Origin: Mojavia pulchra JT2-VF2
GTDB lineage: Bacteria; Cyanobacteriota; Cyanobacteriia; Cyanobacteriales; Nostocaceae
Reading direction: 5' to 3'
Assembly (NCBI GenBank): GCA_019359325.1
Contig: JAHHHN010000023.1
Location: forward strand, 39,498-103,497
DNA length: 64,000 nucleotides
Position numbers and translations under genes: made by a program. Positions within the stretch are counted from its first letter, which is position 1, and the number at the start of each line of letters is the position of its first letter. A model generated the notes under the pieces. The model was not told where the DNA came from. It made no database searches and saw only the letters and a program-made list of their open reading frames with translations. This document shows positions 52,891-61,109 of this stretch, piece by piece.

Positions 52891-54705
52891 TCAACGGCGT
52901 TTCCACCAAATAACAGCTGCCGCCGCAAACCCAATTAAAGGTAGACCTAATAAAGACGACAATGCCAAAAGATTGGCTTGTGTGCTTGTTAGGTTGAGTC
53001 GGCGGTTTTTTGCTTCTTTGGGACGAATTGACAGCGGTTGCTGATCCTGTTGACTCAGCCAAGTGACTGAGTTAAGGAACACATCACCATTTAGTTGCTG
53101 TTGAAACAAGCCGTCGGTAGCAAAATCCGAATTTCCTAATACTACTAACCGTGACTCTTTGGCAGTTTGTTCAGTCTGCTGATTAGTTGTCGGTGATGGT
53201 AATGCTGTCGCAGTAGGCGAAGTTTGCGGAGTCGGGCTAGCTTGACCTTGAGTTGTCGGTGATGGTAATGCTGTTGAAGTTGGCGAAGCTTGCGGAGTCG
53301 GGCTAGCTTGACCTTGAGTTGTCGGTGATGGTAATGCTGCCGGAGTAGGCGAAGCTTGCGGAGTTGGGCTGGCTTGACCTTGAGTTGTCGGTGATGGTAA
53401 TGCTGTTGGAGTTGGGGTTGATTTGACTTCTGATGTGGCTGGCAGTTTTTTCTTCAAAGCCACACCCAAAGTTAGCGGGCCTTGGAGGTCTTTGTCAGCA
53501 TTAAACTCCAATTTTTCGCTTTGCAGGTCGCTTTCTGCCCAACTGTTGGGATAAGGTTTGGTTCGCAGTAAAGGAGTAGCTTCAACACCAGCTACTGGAC
53601 TAGTTTCTATTGGACGTGCTAACCGATAAAAAGAGATGCCGTTACCAAACTCTTTAGTAATTGGATGTTGTCCGTATTCTGTAATTAACGGTACTGCTGG
53701 GCCAAGTCCTACATTTCCAGAGGTATCAACAGCCAAACGATTATCAAGGCGAACGCCCCAATCTTTAAGTAAGTTGTCGAGTTTAGGATCAGTATTCGGG
53801 TCAATCATCAGCAGCAAGTTACCGCCTCGATTCAGGTAATCTTGCAAAGCTTTAACTTCACCTTCAAACATTCCGCGTTTAGGGCCCGCTACCACCACAG
53901 CAGCAGCATCATCAGGAACTTTTGTCTGTTCGGCTAAATTCAGCGGTGATGTAGTAAAGTTTTTGTCACCTAATCCCTGAACTGCTTGGGACATTCCACC
54001 CTCAGCGGCTGTAAGTGGGCGTTCCCCGTGACCTTGAAGGAAGTAAACTTTAGCTGTGCTGGCACTGGTAATTTGTTGCAGACGACTAGTTAACCTAACT
54101 TCTGACAGTCGTTCATTTTCATTTACTACCTGAACTAACTGTCTTTTATCTTGAGATTCTAGGTAAACTTCTCCGTAATCTTTAACGCCAAACTTTTCTG
54201 CTAATCCTGGTCTAGCCTGGGGATCAACATACTCAAATTTAAAGTTTGACCCTTGCCGTTGATAATTTTCTAATAACTCCTGGTCTTGAGGATTCTGAGT
54301 GACATCAAACACCCATACCTTAACTGGCTGTGGTAAAGCATTTACTAATTCCCGCGATTGGGGAGCAAGGGTAAATAACTGAGCTTCTGTTAAGTCTGCC
54401 CGCACATGGTAGCGAGTACCTAAAAAGTTAATTAACCCTAAAATTGCTAATACTGCTAGAGTTGCAGCTATGGCATTAGTGCCAGCTTGGGTAGAACGAC
54501 GCCTCCACCATTGGCTTTGCTGACTTTGCCATACTACCCACAACCCACTAATAACAATTCCTGTAATCAGCAATCCTAAAGGAATTGGCCCCCACTGTGC
54601 CGCGACTGACCCAGCAGTTAAACCTGCAACAATTAGGAATGGGCCAAGCCAAAATAAATATTTCCAAGGTTTCTTTTTAACGATTTTTTTCATATTATTT
54701 GTCAA
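52891..54705 (-). CDS. GldG-like ABC-transporter auxiliary protein with repeat linker
   Basis: 604 residues. N-terminal helices (LFWLGPFLIVAGLTAGSVAA; LGLLITGIVISGLWVVWQSQ; AIAATLAVLAILGLINFLGT), then a GldG-type periplasmic domain (YHVRADLTEAQLFTLAPQSR, YVDPQARPGLAEKFGVKDYG, VYFLQGHGERPLTAAEGGMS, DAAAVVVAGPKRGMFEGEVK, LQDYLNRGGNLLLMIDPNTD). Residues of about 430-515 are a repetitive Pro/Ser/Thr/Gln linker (unit ALPSPTTQGQASPTPQASPT, 22 aa). A C-terminal helix LALSSLLGLPLIGFAAAAVI closes the chain. It belongs to the operon ATPase, permease, GldG, DUF4340. In Bacteroidetes the GldAFG complex supports gliding; here it may support motility or envelope export. Confidence 0.85.
   Translation of the reverse strand: MTNNMKKIVKKKPWKYLFWLGPFLIVAGLTAGSVAAQWGPIPLGLLITGIVISGLWVVWQSQQSQWWRRRSTQAGTNAIAATLAVLAILGLINFLGTRYHVRADLTEAQLFTLAPQSRELVNALPQPVKVWVFDVTQNPQDQELLENYQRQGSNFKFEYVDPQARPGLAEKFGVKDYGEVYLESQDKRQLVQVVNENERLSEVRLTSRLQQITSASTAKVYFLQGHGERPLTAAEGGMSQAVQGLGDKNFTTSPLNLAEQTKVPDDAAAVVVAGPKRGMFEGEVKALQDYLNRGGNLLLMIDPNTDPKLDNLLKDWGVRLDNRLAVDTSGNVGLGPAVPLITEYGQHPITKEFGNGISFYRLARPIETSPVAGVEATPLLRTKPYPNSWAESDLQSEKLEFNADKDLQGPLTLGVALKKKLPATSEVKSTPTPTALPSPTTQGQASPTPQASPTPAALPSPTTQGQASPTPQASPTSTALPSPTTQGQASPTPQTSPTATALPSPTTNQQTEQTAKESRLVVLGNSDFATDGLFQQQLNGDVFLNSVTWLSQQDQQPLSIRPKEAKNRRLNLTSTQANLLALSSLLGLPLIGFAAAAVIWWKRR
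53186..53415. repeat. 66-bp tandem repeat coding for a 22-aa linker unit
   Basis: GTTGTCGGTGATGGTAATGC recurs at 53186, 53252, 53318 and 53384, exactly 66 bp apart, with few substitutions. It encodes the Pro/Thr/Ser/Gln linker of the GldG-like protein; copy number probably varies among strains. Confidence 0.85.
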
Positions 54706-54774
54706 AATTGAGAGGCTTAGATCCCCGACTTCTTAGAGGATGTTTTAAAAATACTTTCGTCGGTAGCAAAATAT

Positions 54775-54950
54775 TTTAGATCCCCCTAAATCCACGCCAC
54801 TTGCTACAAGTCGGGGAACCCTTTCGGCAGTCGCTCATGGGGGAAACCCCCAAGACCGCGCTGCCTCACCAACGCAGTGGCTCCCCTTAAAAAGGGGGGC
54901 TTTGACTTTAGTTCCTCCCTTTTTAAGGGGGGCTAGGGGGGATCAATAAG
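54775..54950. repeat. Palindromic repeat complex in ABC operon gap
   Basis: GATCCCCCTAAATCCACGCC at the left and CTAGGGGGGATC at the right enclose CCTTTTTAAGG-type stems. In the middle (54817-54870) lies the 54-bp GGTGAGGCAG...GACTGCCGAAAGGG palindrome also found inside the IS1 transposase. The remainder of 54706-55041 holds no gene. Confidence 0.6.
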
Positions 54951-55041
54951 TGCCTAAAATCACAGCCAACCACTTTTCAAACAGCCTCTTAGAATAGTCG
55001 GGGATCTTGTTATTCACAGATGTAATTAAAATGAGTATTGA

Positions 55042-55854
55042 CTACTGACGTTGAAAGCGCAGTGCATCAATTGATTGAGATGTCAAAAAGACACCGAGAA
55101 AAATGTAACTGGCAAATAAAAGCAAGGCACTGGTATCGAAAATGCCTTGGATTAAAGTATTGAAATGTTTTAGCAGTGAGATATAACCCAAGGCTTCACC
55201 TACAGGGCCGGGAACAGTTTTAGCAATTAAATCCAAGAATAATAGCAATAAAATTACTGCAAAAGTAAATACAGCAGAGAGAATTGTGCTGTCTGTTAAT
55301 GAAGAAATAAACATTCCTAAAGATAAAATTGCTGCTGCTAGCAAGATTAATCCAAAATGACCCAGCAAAATTATTGTGGGTGACATTGGGGGATTAGCTC
55401 CACTGATGACGATCGCCTCAATTACTAGCAGAGGTAAAATCATAGTTGTGAAAAAAGTTAGCACTCCTAATAATTTACCGACAGCTACCGCCCAGTTTGT
55501 GACTGGTGACGTGGCTAATAGTTCCAAAGTGCCCCGTTTGCGTTCTTCGGCATAAAGTCCCATTGAAAGAATTGGCAACACAAACAACAACAGCCACCCC
55601 ATTCTGTCTAAAAATGCCCGCACAAATTCATAGGGTACATCTATTGCTGGGACTGGCACTCCAAATTGTTGCCCTTGTAAATCTAAGGCTGTGACTGTTG
55701 GTAAAATGCCACCTGGCCCTAGCAAAATCATCACTAAAAACAATCCAGCTATTAACCAAAAGATGCCAGCGATCGCATAAGCTAAAGGCGATACAAAATA
55801 ACTCTGTAACTCTCGGCGATAAATGGCAATAATGTTACTCAGGACTATACCCAT
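55042..55854 (-). CDS. ABC-2-type permease, GldF-like
   Basis: 270 residues, six helices: FVSPLAYAIAGIFWLIAGLF, LDRMGWLLLFVLPILSMGLY, NWAVAVGKLLGVLTFFTTMI, ILLGHFGLILLAAAILSLGM, ILSAVFTFAVILLLLFLDLI, LLLFASYIFLGVFLTSQSID. The motif GLYAEERKRGTLELLATSPV is typical for ABC-2 permeases of the GldF/NosY type. The start codon directly follows the stop of the ATPase gene. It forms the membrane channel with the neighbouring ATPase. Confidence 0.9.
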   Translation of the reverse strand: MGIVLSNIIAIYRRELQSYFVSPLAYAIAGIFWLIAGLFLVMILLGPGGILPTVTALDLQGQQFGVPVPAIDVPYEFVRAFLDRMGWLLLFVLPILSMGLYAEERKRGTLELLATSPVTNWAVAVGKLLGVLTFFTTMILPLLVIEAIVISGANPPMSPTIILLGHFGLILLAAAILSLGMFISSLTDSTILSAVFTFAVILLLLFLDLIAKTVPGPVGEALGYISLLKHFNTLIQGIFDTSALLLFASYIFLGVFLTSQSIDALRFQRQ

Positions 55855-56889
55855 TTACGCTGCTTCTCCTTCTTTGGCTGCTGAATCTTCAATAGATTCT
55901 AAGTTCTTTTCTTCTGTTGTTAGTTGCAAGAACACATCTTCCAGGGTAGCGCTGACACGCCGCATTTCATGTAAGGCGAATCCCGCACGTACTAATGTTG
56001 TGACAATATCTTTTCCTGGTTCTGTTCCTGGTTGGGATATCACCCGCAGGTAGGCGCGATTTTCCCTGGGGAGGTGATGACCAGGAATTGATTCTACCAA
56101 ACTCACACCAGATATATTTTGCAATACCTGTTTTGCTAAAGCTGCTTCTCCTTCAATTTCTAATTCATATCCAGAACCACCTGTCAACTGTGTCATGAGA
56201 TTTTCTGGTGTGTTGGTGGCGACTACTTTACCGCGATTGATGATGGCGACACGGCTACAAGTCATGCTCACTTCTGGCAGAATGTGGGTAGAAAGAATGA
56301 TCGTGTGGGTTCCAGCAAGGCTTTTAATTAAATTCCGCACCTCAATAATTTGGCGGGGGTCAAGTCCGACGGTGGGTTCATCTAAAATAATTGCTGGTGG
56401 ATCGTGGACGATCGCCTGAGCAATGCCAACTCTTTGACGATATCCTTTAGAAAGTTTGCGAATAATCACTTGACGCTTATCTTCTAAATTACAGCGGCCG
56501 ATCGCAGCTTGCACTTTATTATTGCGATCGCCTGCTGGAACTCCTTTGATTCGAGCAACAAAATGCAAAAACCCCTCCACCGACATATCAGGATACAACG
56601 GCGGTGTTTCTGGTAAATAACCAATTCGTTGCCGCACAGCCAGGGAATTGTCATGAACATCAAAGCCTGCAATCTTGGCTGTACCCTTGGTTGCTGGTAA
56701 ATAACCGGCTAAAATTCGCATGGTTGTAGTTTTACCAGCGCCATTCGGCCCTAAAAACCCTAAAATCTCCCCAGGTTCGACGCTAAAAGTGACATCAGTA
56801 ATCGCTGGGGTGGAACCGTAAATTTTACTTAGATGCTCAACTTCAATCATCGGTCTTGTGGCGATCGTAAATGATAAGATACCCAACAA
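55855..56889 (-). CDS. ABC transporter ATP-binding protein, GldA-like
   Basis: 344 residues. Walker A FLGPNGAGKTTTMRILAGYL, Q-loop IGYLPETPPLYPDMSVEGFL, signature KLSKGYRQRVGIAQAIVHDP, Walker B AIILDEPTVGLDPRQIIEVR, H-loop TIILSTHILPEVSMTCSRVA. An extra C-terminal domain of about 100 residues (GSGYELEIEGEAALAKQVLQ) is as in GldA-type ATPases. It is the first gene of the operon; ATG 56889 or the nearby internal ATG (MIEVEHLSKIYG, 56850) may start it, the latter being the classical N-terminus. Promoter region 56890-57000 is unresolved. Confidence 0.92.
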   Translation of the reverse strand: MLGILSFTIATRPMIEVEHLSKIYGSTPAITDVTFSVEPGEILGFLGPNGAGKTTTMRILAGYLPATKGTAKIAGFDVHDNSLAVRQRIGYLPETPPLYPDMSVEGFLHFVARIKGVPAGDRNNKVQAAIGRCNLEDKRQVIIRKLSKGYRQRVGIAQAIVHDPPAIILDEPTVGLDPRQIIEVRNLIKSLAGTHTIILSTHILPEVSMTCSRVAIINRGKVVATNTPENLMTQLTGGSGYELEIEGEAALAKQVLQNISGVSLVESIPGHHLPRENRAYLRVISQPGTEPGKDIVTTLVRAGFALHEMRRVSATLEDVFLQLTTEEKNLESIEDSAAKEGEAA

Positions 56890-57385
56890 TATTAGATCAC
56901 GATATTTTTATCGCAAGCATCAATATATCTTCTTTGTAGCGGCGTGGCACAGCTAAATTAGTGCATTAGTTAGATGAAATAAACCGCCGATGGACAAGGC
57001 AGTGCGTTCGGTCGCTAGACTTGTAGACACCCGTTCGGCGTTCGCCTTTAGCGTTGCCGAAGGCTAGCCGTTCTCGTTCGCGTAGCGTCTGCGACAGGAG
57101 AAGAGTAGGGCTTAAGGCAGGGTAGCAACTGCCGTTTTGCCTTCTAAATACACATCTTGATCGCGGTTGTTGCGATCGCAAATCATTGAAAAAGCCCAAG
57201 TATACTCTTTACCTACTTTCTTTTAATGATCGTTGATTAGTTTGGAATTTTCTTTACAAAACCCAGGTTGAAAGCCCATGAGTATGTGTCCCTACCTGCT
57301 TGAGACAGAGCATGGCAACCACTAGTTCCCATTGAAAGTTTGCGCTAGAACTCGACCTTAGCCCATTCTTATTAGATTATGAAGA
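56890..57385. other. Intergenic region with palindromic repeat copy 2
   Basis: About 500 bp between divergent genes. It contains the dispersed repeat with CGTTCGCGTAGCGTCTGCGA and CAGGAGAAG (about 57071-57119), a second copy of 698-750. Around 57030-57060 GTTCGGCGTTCGCC and GCCGAAGGCTAGCC are also palindromic. No gene is supported. Confidence 0.5.
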
Positions 57386-58666
57386 ATGATTACAGAAAGT
57401 GAGTACAAAAAAATTACTATGAGTGTGTTAGCTGAAGGCTGGGCTGAAATTGAGGGTCAATTACGGATTCATTGGTCTATGGTAAATGCCTGTTTGCAGT
57501 TTGCCAGTTGGGGATTATTCTCTCTTGTGTTGGCTGAGGTATTAAGAGACAGCTATCATGCTTTGTGCCACCAGGTGAGTTGGCTTGCTAAATGGCACAA
57601 TAAGCACCATATGGCCTATCGTCGGGATTTATCGATAGTTTCGTTGAAAGCTTACCAAGATTCCCAGCTCTACCACGATATTTTAGAGTCAAGTCTTTTA
57701 GTGGCGATTTTGGCGGTAACTGCCTTGCTTATCCAGCAAATCGGTTTCTGGCTGGGAGTAGCCTATGCTTGCACCTTCTTGTATGGTGCGTCAGTGCGAT
57801 ACTTCCAGGGGTCAATTGATACAGACTATAACCACCTACCTGGGCCATTAGAGGCAATTCCATCTGTTTGGTGGGTGAATCGGTCTTACCATTGGCGGCA
57901 TCATTTTGATAATGTCAATGCCTATTACAGTGGTGTTTTTCCTCTAGTGGATATAATACTGGGAACAGCACTATCTCTGAAAGGAAAAACTGTCGCTTTA
58001 ACTGGTGCTTCTGGAGCTTTAGGTCAAGCATTGACTGCTGAACTTTTAAAGCATAACGCCAAGGTAGTAGCTTTGACGACAAACCCAGAAAAATTACAGG
58101 GGCATGATGGAATAACTGTGGTTGCTTGGCAATTGGGTAATGAGGCAGCTTTAAAGGAGAGATTAGAAAAAGTTGATATTTTGATTATCAATCATGGAGT
58201 TAATGTCTATAGTAGCCGCACATCAGAGGCAATCAACTCCTCCTATGAAATAAATACCTTTTCAGCCTTGCGGTTGATGGATATATTTTTGACGACTGTA
58301 ACAGGGCCACAATCAAAAGCAACTAAGGAAATTTGGGTTAACACTTCTGAGGCTGAGGTATCCCCAGCGTTGAGTCCGCTTTATGAACTCAGCAAACGAT
58401 CGCTAGGAGATATTGTCACTCTCAAGCGATTAGATGGGGATTGTATAATTCGCAAGTTAATCCTTGGGCCATTTAAAAGTCAACTTAATCCTTATGGAGT
58501 GATGTCAGCACAGCAAGTGGCTCGTGCCATCCTCTTTTTTGCACGGCGGGATTTTCGTAATATCATTGTGGCAATAAATCCTCTCACATATATACTGTTT
58601 CCCTTAAAGGAAACTAGCACATGGCTTTATTATCGAATTTTTAGTAAGAAAGCTAAAAGTGAGTGA
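57386..58666 (+). CDS. Bifunctional sterol desaturase/hydroxylase-SDR fusion
   Basis: 426 residues. The N-terminal di-iron fatty-acid-hydroxylase domain has membrane helices and His boxes: SYHALCHQVSWLAKWHNKHH (HxxxH and HNKHH), then NRSYHWRHHFDNVNAYYSG (HxxHH). The C-terminal Rossmann domain covers about 195-400: GKTVALTGASGALGQALTAE (TGASGALG), LIINHGVNVYSSRTSEAINS, and EVSPALSPLYELSKRSLGDI (YELSK). This fusion is known from cyanobacterial genomes without characterised substrate. An in-frame ATG at 57419 (MSVLAEGWAE) is an alternative start. Likely acts on a membrane lipid or carotenoid; inference only. Confidence 0.85.
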   Translation: MITESEYKKITMSVLAEGWAEIEGQLRIHWSMVNACLQFASWGLFSLVLAEVLRDSYHALCHQVSWLAKWHNKHHMAYRRDLSIVSLKAYQDSQLYHDILESSLLVAILAVTALLIQQIGFWLGVAYACTFLYGASVRYFQGSIDTDYNHLPGPLEAIPSVWWVNRSYHWRHHFDNVNAYYSGVFPLVDIILGTALSLKGKTVALTGASGALGQALTAELLKHNAKVVALTTNPEKLQGHDGITVVAWQLGNEAALKERLEKVDILIINHGVNVYSSRTSEAINSSYEINTFSALRLMDIFLTTVTGPQSKATKEIWVNTSEAEVSPALSPLYELSKRSLGDIVTLKRLDGDCIIRKLILGPFKSQLNPYGVMSAQQVARAILFFARRDFRNIIVAINPLTYILFPLKETSTWLYYRIFSKKAKSE

Positions 58667-58711
58667 TGTTGTGGATTATCACCTAGCTGTTGTTTGTATT
58701 AAATGGCAATA

Positions 58712-58752
58712 GGGAACAGGGAACTGTTGTTCGTTCTCTGTTCCCTTCTTTG
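58712..58752 (+). terminator. Terminator-like hairpin after the fusion gene
   Basis: GGGAACAGGGAAC (58712-58724) pairs with GTTCTCTGTTCCC (58733-58745), followed by TTCTTTG. It lies 46 bp after the desaturase-SDR stop. The arms are built from a simple repeat. Confidence 0.5.
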
Positions 58753-58852
58753 ATATTGCTTAATATTCCTCAACAGTACCATTATTTTTTTCCGTAATCG
58801 TTTACTCTAAAGCGGTATTCATCAACTATTCCCCTGAACCCTGCACAAGTGA

Positions 58853-60238
58853 ATGCTGCTCACCATCGCAACGACACACTCCCCAGCAACGGAGTTAGGC
58901 TACTTACTACATAAACACCCAGATCGCTGCCAGTCTTTTTCTTTAACTTTTGGACAGGCGCACGTATTTTACCCAGAAGCGAAGCCAGAACTATGTACGG
59001 CGGCGTTGTTGTTGGATGTTGATCCAGTAAAGCTGGTGCGGGGACGTAGTACAAGGCTAGAACAATATGTAAACGATCGCCCTTATGTTGCTTCATCATT
59101 TTTAAGTGTAGCGATCGCCCAAGTATTTGGCAGTGCTTTATCAGGTCGCTGCAAAGACAGACCAGAACTCGCCCAAACTCCTATTCCTTTAGTTGCAAAA
59201 TTATCTGTCTTACCTTGTCGTGGCGGTGAAAGTTTTCTGCGGCAATTGTTTGAGCCGTTAGGTTACACCGTAAGTGCCCAAGGACACACCTTAGATGAGG
59301 AATTTATTGATTGGGGACAGAGCCAATATTTTACCGTTGAACTACAGCACACTCTGCCTCTGGGCGACTTGTTAAGTCATCTCTACGTTTTAATTCCAGT
59401 CTTAGATGACGATAAACACTATTGGGTAGGCGATGATGAAATTGAAAAGTTACTACGTCATGGTGAGGGTTGGTTAACTAAGCATCCAGCGCGAGAACAA
59501 ATTACCAGACGTTACCTCAAACAACAGCAGCGCCTGACTCGTCTCGCTTTAGCCCAACTAGCAGAAGAAGATAATCCCGATCCCGACAGTACCGAAGAAA
59601 GCCATGCCCAAGAAGAAGCGGCGGTAGAAAAACCTATTAGCTTGAATCAACAGCGAATGAATGCTGTGATTGCTGCCTTAAAGCAAAGCGGTGCAAAGCG
59701 GGTGATTGATTTAGGCTGCGGTCAGGGAAATCTTTTGAAAATACTCATCAAAGATATCTTTTTTGAACAGGTTACAGGTGTAGATGTTTCTCACAGGGCA
59801 TTAGAAATTGCCCAAGAGAGATTAGACCGCCTGCGCCTTCCCCGCAACCAATGGGAACGTCTGCAACTAATTCAAGGCGCACTCACCTACCAAGACAAAC
59901 GCCTCAGCGGTTACGATGCTGCTACAGTAATTGAGGTAATTGAACATCTCGATTTACCGCGCCTAGAAGCATTTGAAAAAGTTTTGTTCGAGTTTGCTCG
60001 ACCAAAAACAGTAGTAGTGACAACGCCTAATATTGAGTACAACGTCAAATTTGAAAACCTCCCGGCTGGCAAACTGCGACATAAAGACCACCGCTTTGAA
60101 TGGACGCGTCAAGAGTTTCACAACTGGGCGAACAAAGTAGCAGAACGCTTTAATTACAATGTAGAATTTCAACCTGTAGGAACAGAAGATCCAGAGGTCG
60201 GTTCACCAACACAAATGGCGGTGTTTATAGCAAAGTGA
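58853..60238 (+). CDS. hen1: 3'-terminal RNA ribose 2'-O-methyltransferase Hen1
   Basis: 461 residues: methylates the 2'-OH at the 3' end of broken RNA so that the repaired molecule resists re-cleavage. The N-terminal domain (residues 1-240, LGYLLHKHPDRCQSFSLTFG, HVFYPEAKPELCTAALLLDV, SSFLSVAIAQVFGSALSGRC) is the bacterial Hen1 N-module. The C-terminal methyltransferase has VIDLGCGQGNLLKILIKDIF, AATVIEVIEHLDLPRLEAFE (E-x-x-E-H metal site) and KLRHKDHRFEWTRQEFHNW (third His). Start at ATG 58853. Hen1 is normally beside pnkp (kinase-phosphatase-ligase). Here the next gene, after a MITE, is a small T4-Pnk-like kinase without ligase. Confidence 0.92.
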   Translation: MLLTIATTHSPATELGYLLHKHPDRCQSFSLTFGQAHVFYPEAKPELCTAALLLDVDPVKLVRGRSTRLEQYVNDRPYVASSFLSVAIAQVFGSALSGRCKDRPELAQTPIPLVAKLSVLPCRGGESFLRQLFEPLGYTVSAQGHTLDEEFIDWGQSQYFTVELQHTLPLGDLLSHLYVLIPVLDDDKHYWVGDDEIEKLLRHGEGWLTKHPAREQITRRYLKQQQRLTRLALAQLAEEDNPDPDSTEESHAQEEAAVEKPISLNQQRMNAVIAALKQSGAKRVIDLGCGQGNLLKILIKDIFFEQVTGVDVSHRALEIAQERLDRLRLPRNQWERLQLIQGALTYQDKRLSGYDAATVIEVIEHLDLPRLEAFEKVLFEFARPKTVVVTTPNIEYNVKFENLPAGKLRHKDHRFEWTRQEFHNWANKVAERFNYNVEFQPVGTEDPEVGSPTQMAVFIAK

Positions 60239-60273
60239 TGAGTGCTGAGTACAAAACCAGTTGCATATATATT

Positions 60274-60432
60274 AGAACTTACGCACTCAGATCCCCCAAC
60301 CCCCTTAAAAAGGGGAGCCACTGCGTTAGGCGGGTTCCCCGACTTGTAGCAAGTGGCGTGGCTTTAGACGTTCCCCCTTTTTTAAGGGGGGTTAGGGGGG
60401 ATCAGGGTTTCAGACTTCAGTGCGTAAGTCCT
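60274..60432. repeat. MITE of the AGGACTTACGCA family, copy 3
   Basis: 159 bp. The left end AGAACTTACGCACT and right end AGTGCGTAAGTCCT extend outward to TATATATTAG (60266-60275) and CTAATATATA (60431-60440), giving about 22 paired bases with one mismatch. Interior blocks CCCCCAACCCCCTTAAAAAG and CTTGTAGCAAGTGGCGTGGC are shared with copy 2 in inverse orientation. It separates hen1 from the kinase gene. Confidence 0.75.
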
Positions 60433-60556
60433 AATATATAATTCTTTTTCTCTGCGCCTCTGCGCCTCTGCGTGAAAAAAATCATCCCCTTCTTAAACAA
60501 CGCCAAAAAATTAAATAACCACAAATAAACACAGATAAAAATGATAATTTCTGTAA

Positions 60557-61006
60557 ATGGAAGCAATTATTTTTATAGGAATCCAGGGAGCGGGTAAGTC
60601 TACTTTTTATCGCGATCGCTTCTTTAATACCCACATTCGTATTAACCTTGATATGCTCAAAACTCGTCATCGAGAGCAAATCCTTTTTCAAGCCTGCTTA
60701 GAAGCTAAACAGCCTTTTGTGATAGATAACACTAACCCGACTGTTGAAGACAGAAAACGTTATATTCTTCCAGCTAAAGCGAAACGTTTTAGGGTTTTGG
60801 GTTATTCCTTTCAATCTAAATTGGAAGACTGCAAGCAACGAAATAGCCAAAGGTCTCCTGAGCAAGTTGTACCTTTAGTTGGATTATTAGCGACTTATAA
60901 AAAGCTGGTTTTACCAAATTGGCAAGAAGGATTTGATGCAATCTATTCGGTTAAAGCTGGTTTTAATTATTCATTCATTGTTGAGGAATGGAACCGTGAA
61001 ATTTGA
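60557..61006 (+). CDS. T4-Pnk-like P-loop kinase (polynucleotide kinase type)
   Basis: 149 residues. P-loop FIGIQGAGKSTFYRDRF, INLDMLKTRHREQILFQACL (acceptor-side Asp), FVIDNTNPTVEDRKRYILPA (DxTNxxxxDR), and lid region CKQRNSQRSPEQVVPLVGLL. This layout is that of the 5'-kinase domain of T4 polynucleotide kinase and of bacterial Pnkp. Here it stands alone, with no phosphatase or ligase domain. It lies 320 bp after hen1 on the same strand. Role in RNA repair is inferred from the neighbour; it could also act on other nucleotides or small molecules. Confidence 0.75.
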   Translation: MEAIIFIGIQGAGKSTFYRDRFFNTHIRINLDMLKTRHREQILFQACLEAKQPFVIDNTNPTVEDRKRYILPAKAKRFRVLGYSFQSKLEDCKQRNSQRSPEQVVPLVGLLATYKKLVLPNWQEGFDAIYSVKAGFNYSFIVEEWNREI

Positions 61007-61109
61007 TGAACTTGACAGCAGAATTTCGTAGGGGTTTAGCATTGCGAAATCCTTACTCGCGTATTTGTATATTTATTAAACTGAATGGTATAACTTTTCT
61101 GACTCCATC

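Noticed and set aside
52568..53062. Small frames on both strands
   Set aside because: All lie in a MITE and simple repeats or overlap the GldG-like gene end.
60235..60441. 68-codon plus-strand frame
   Set aside because: Translation of the MITE after hen1.
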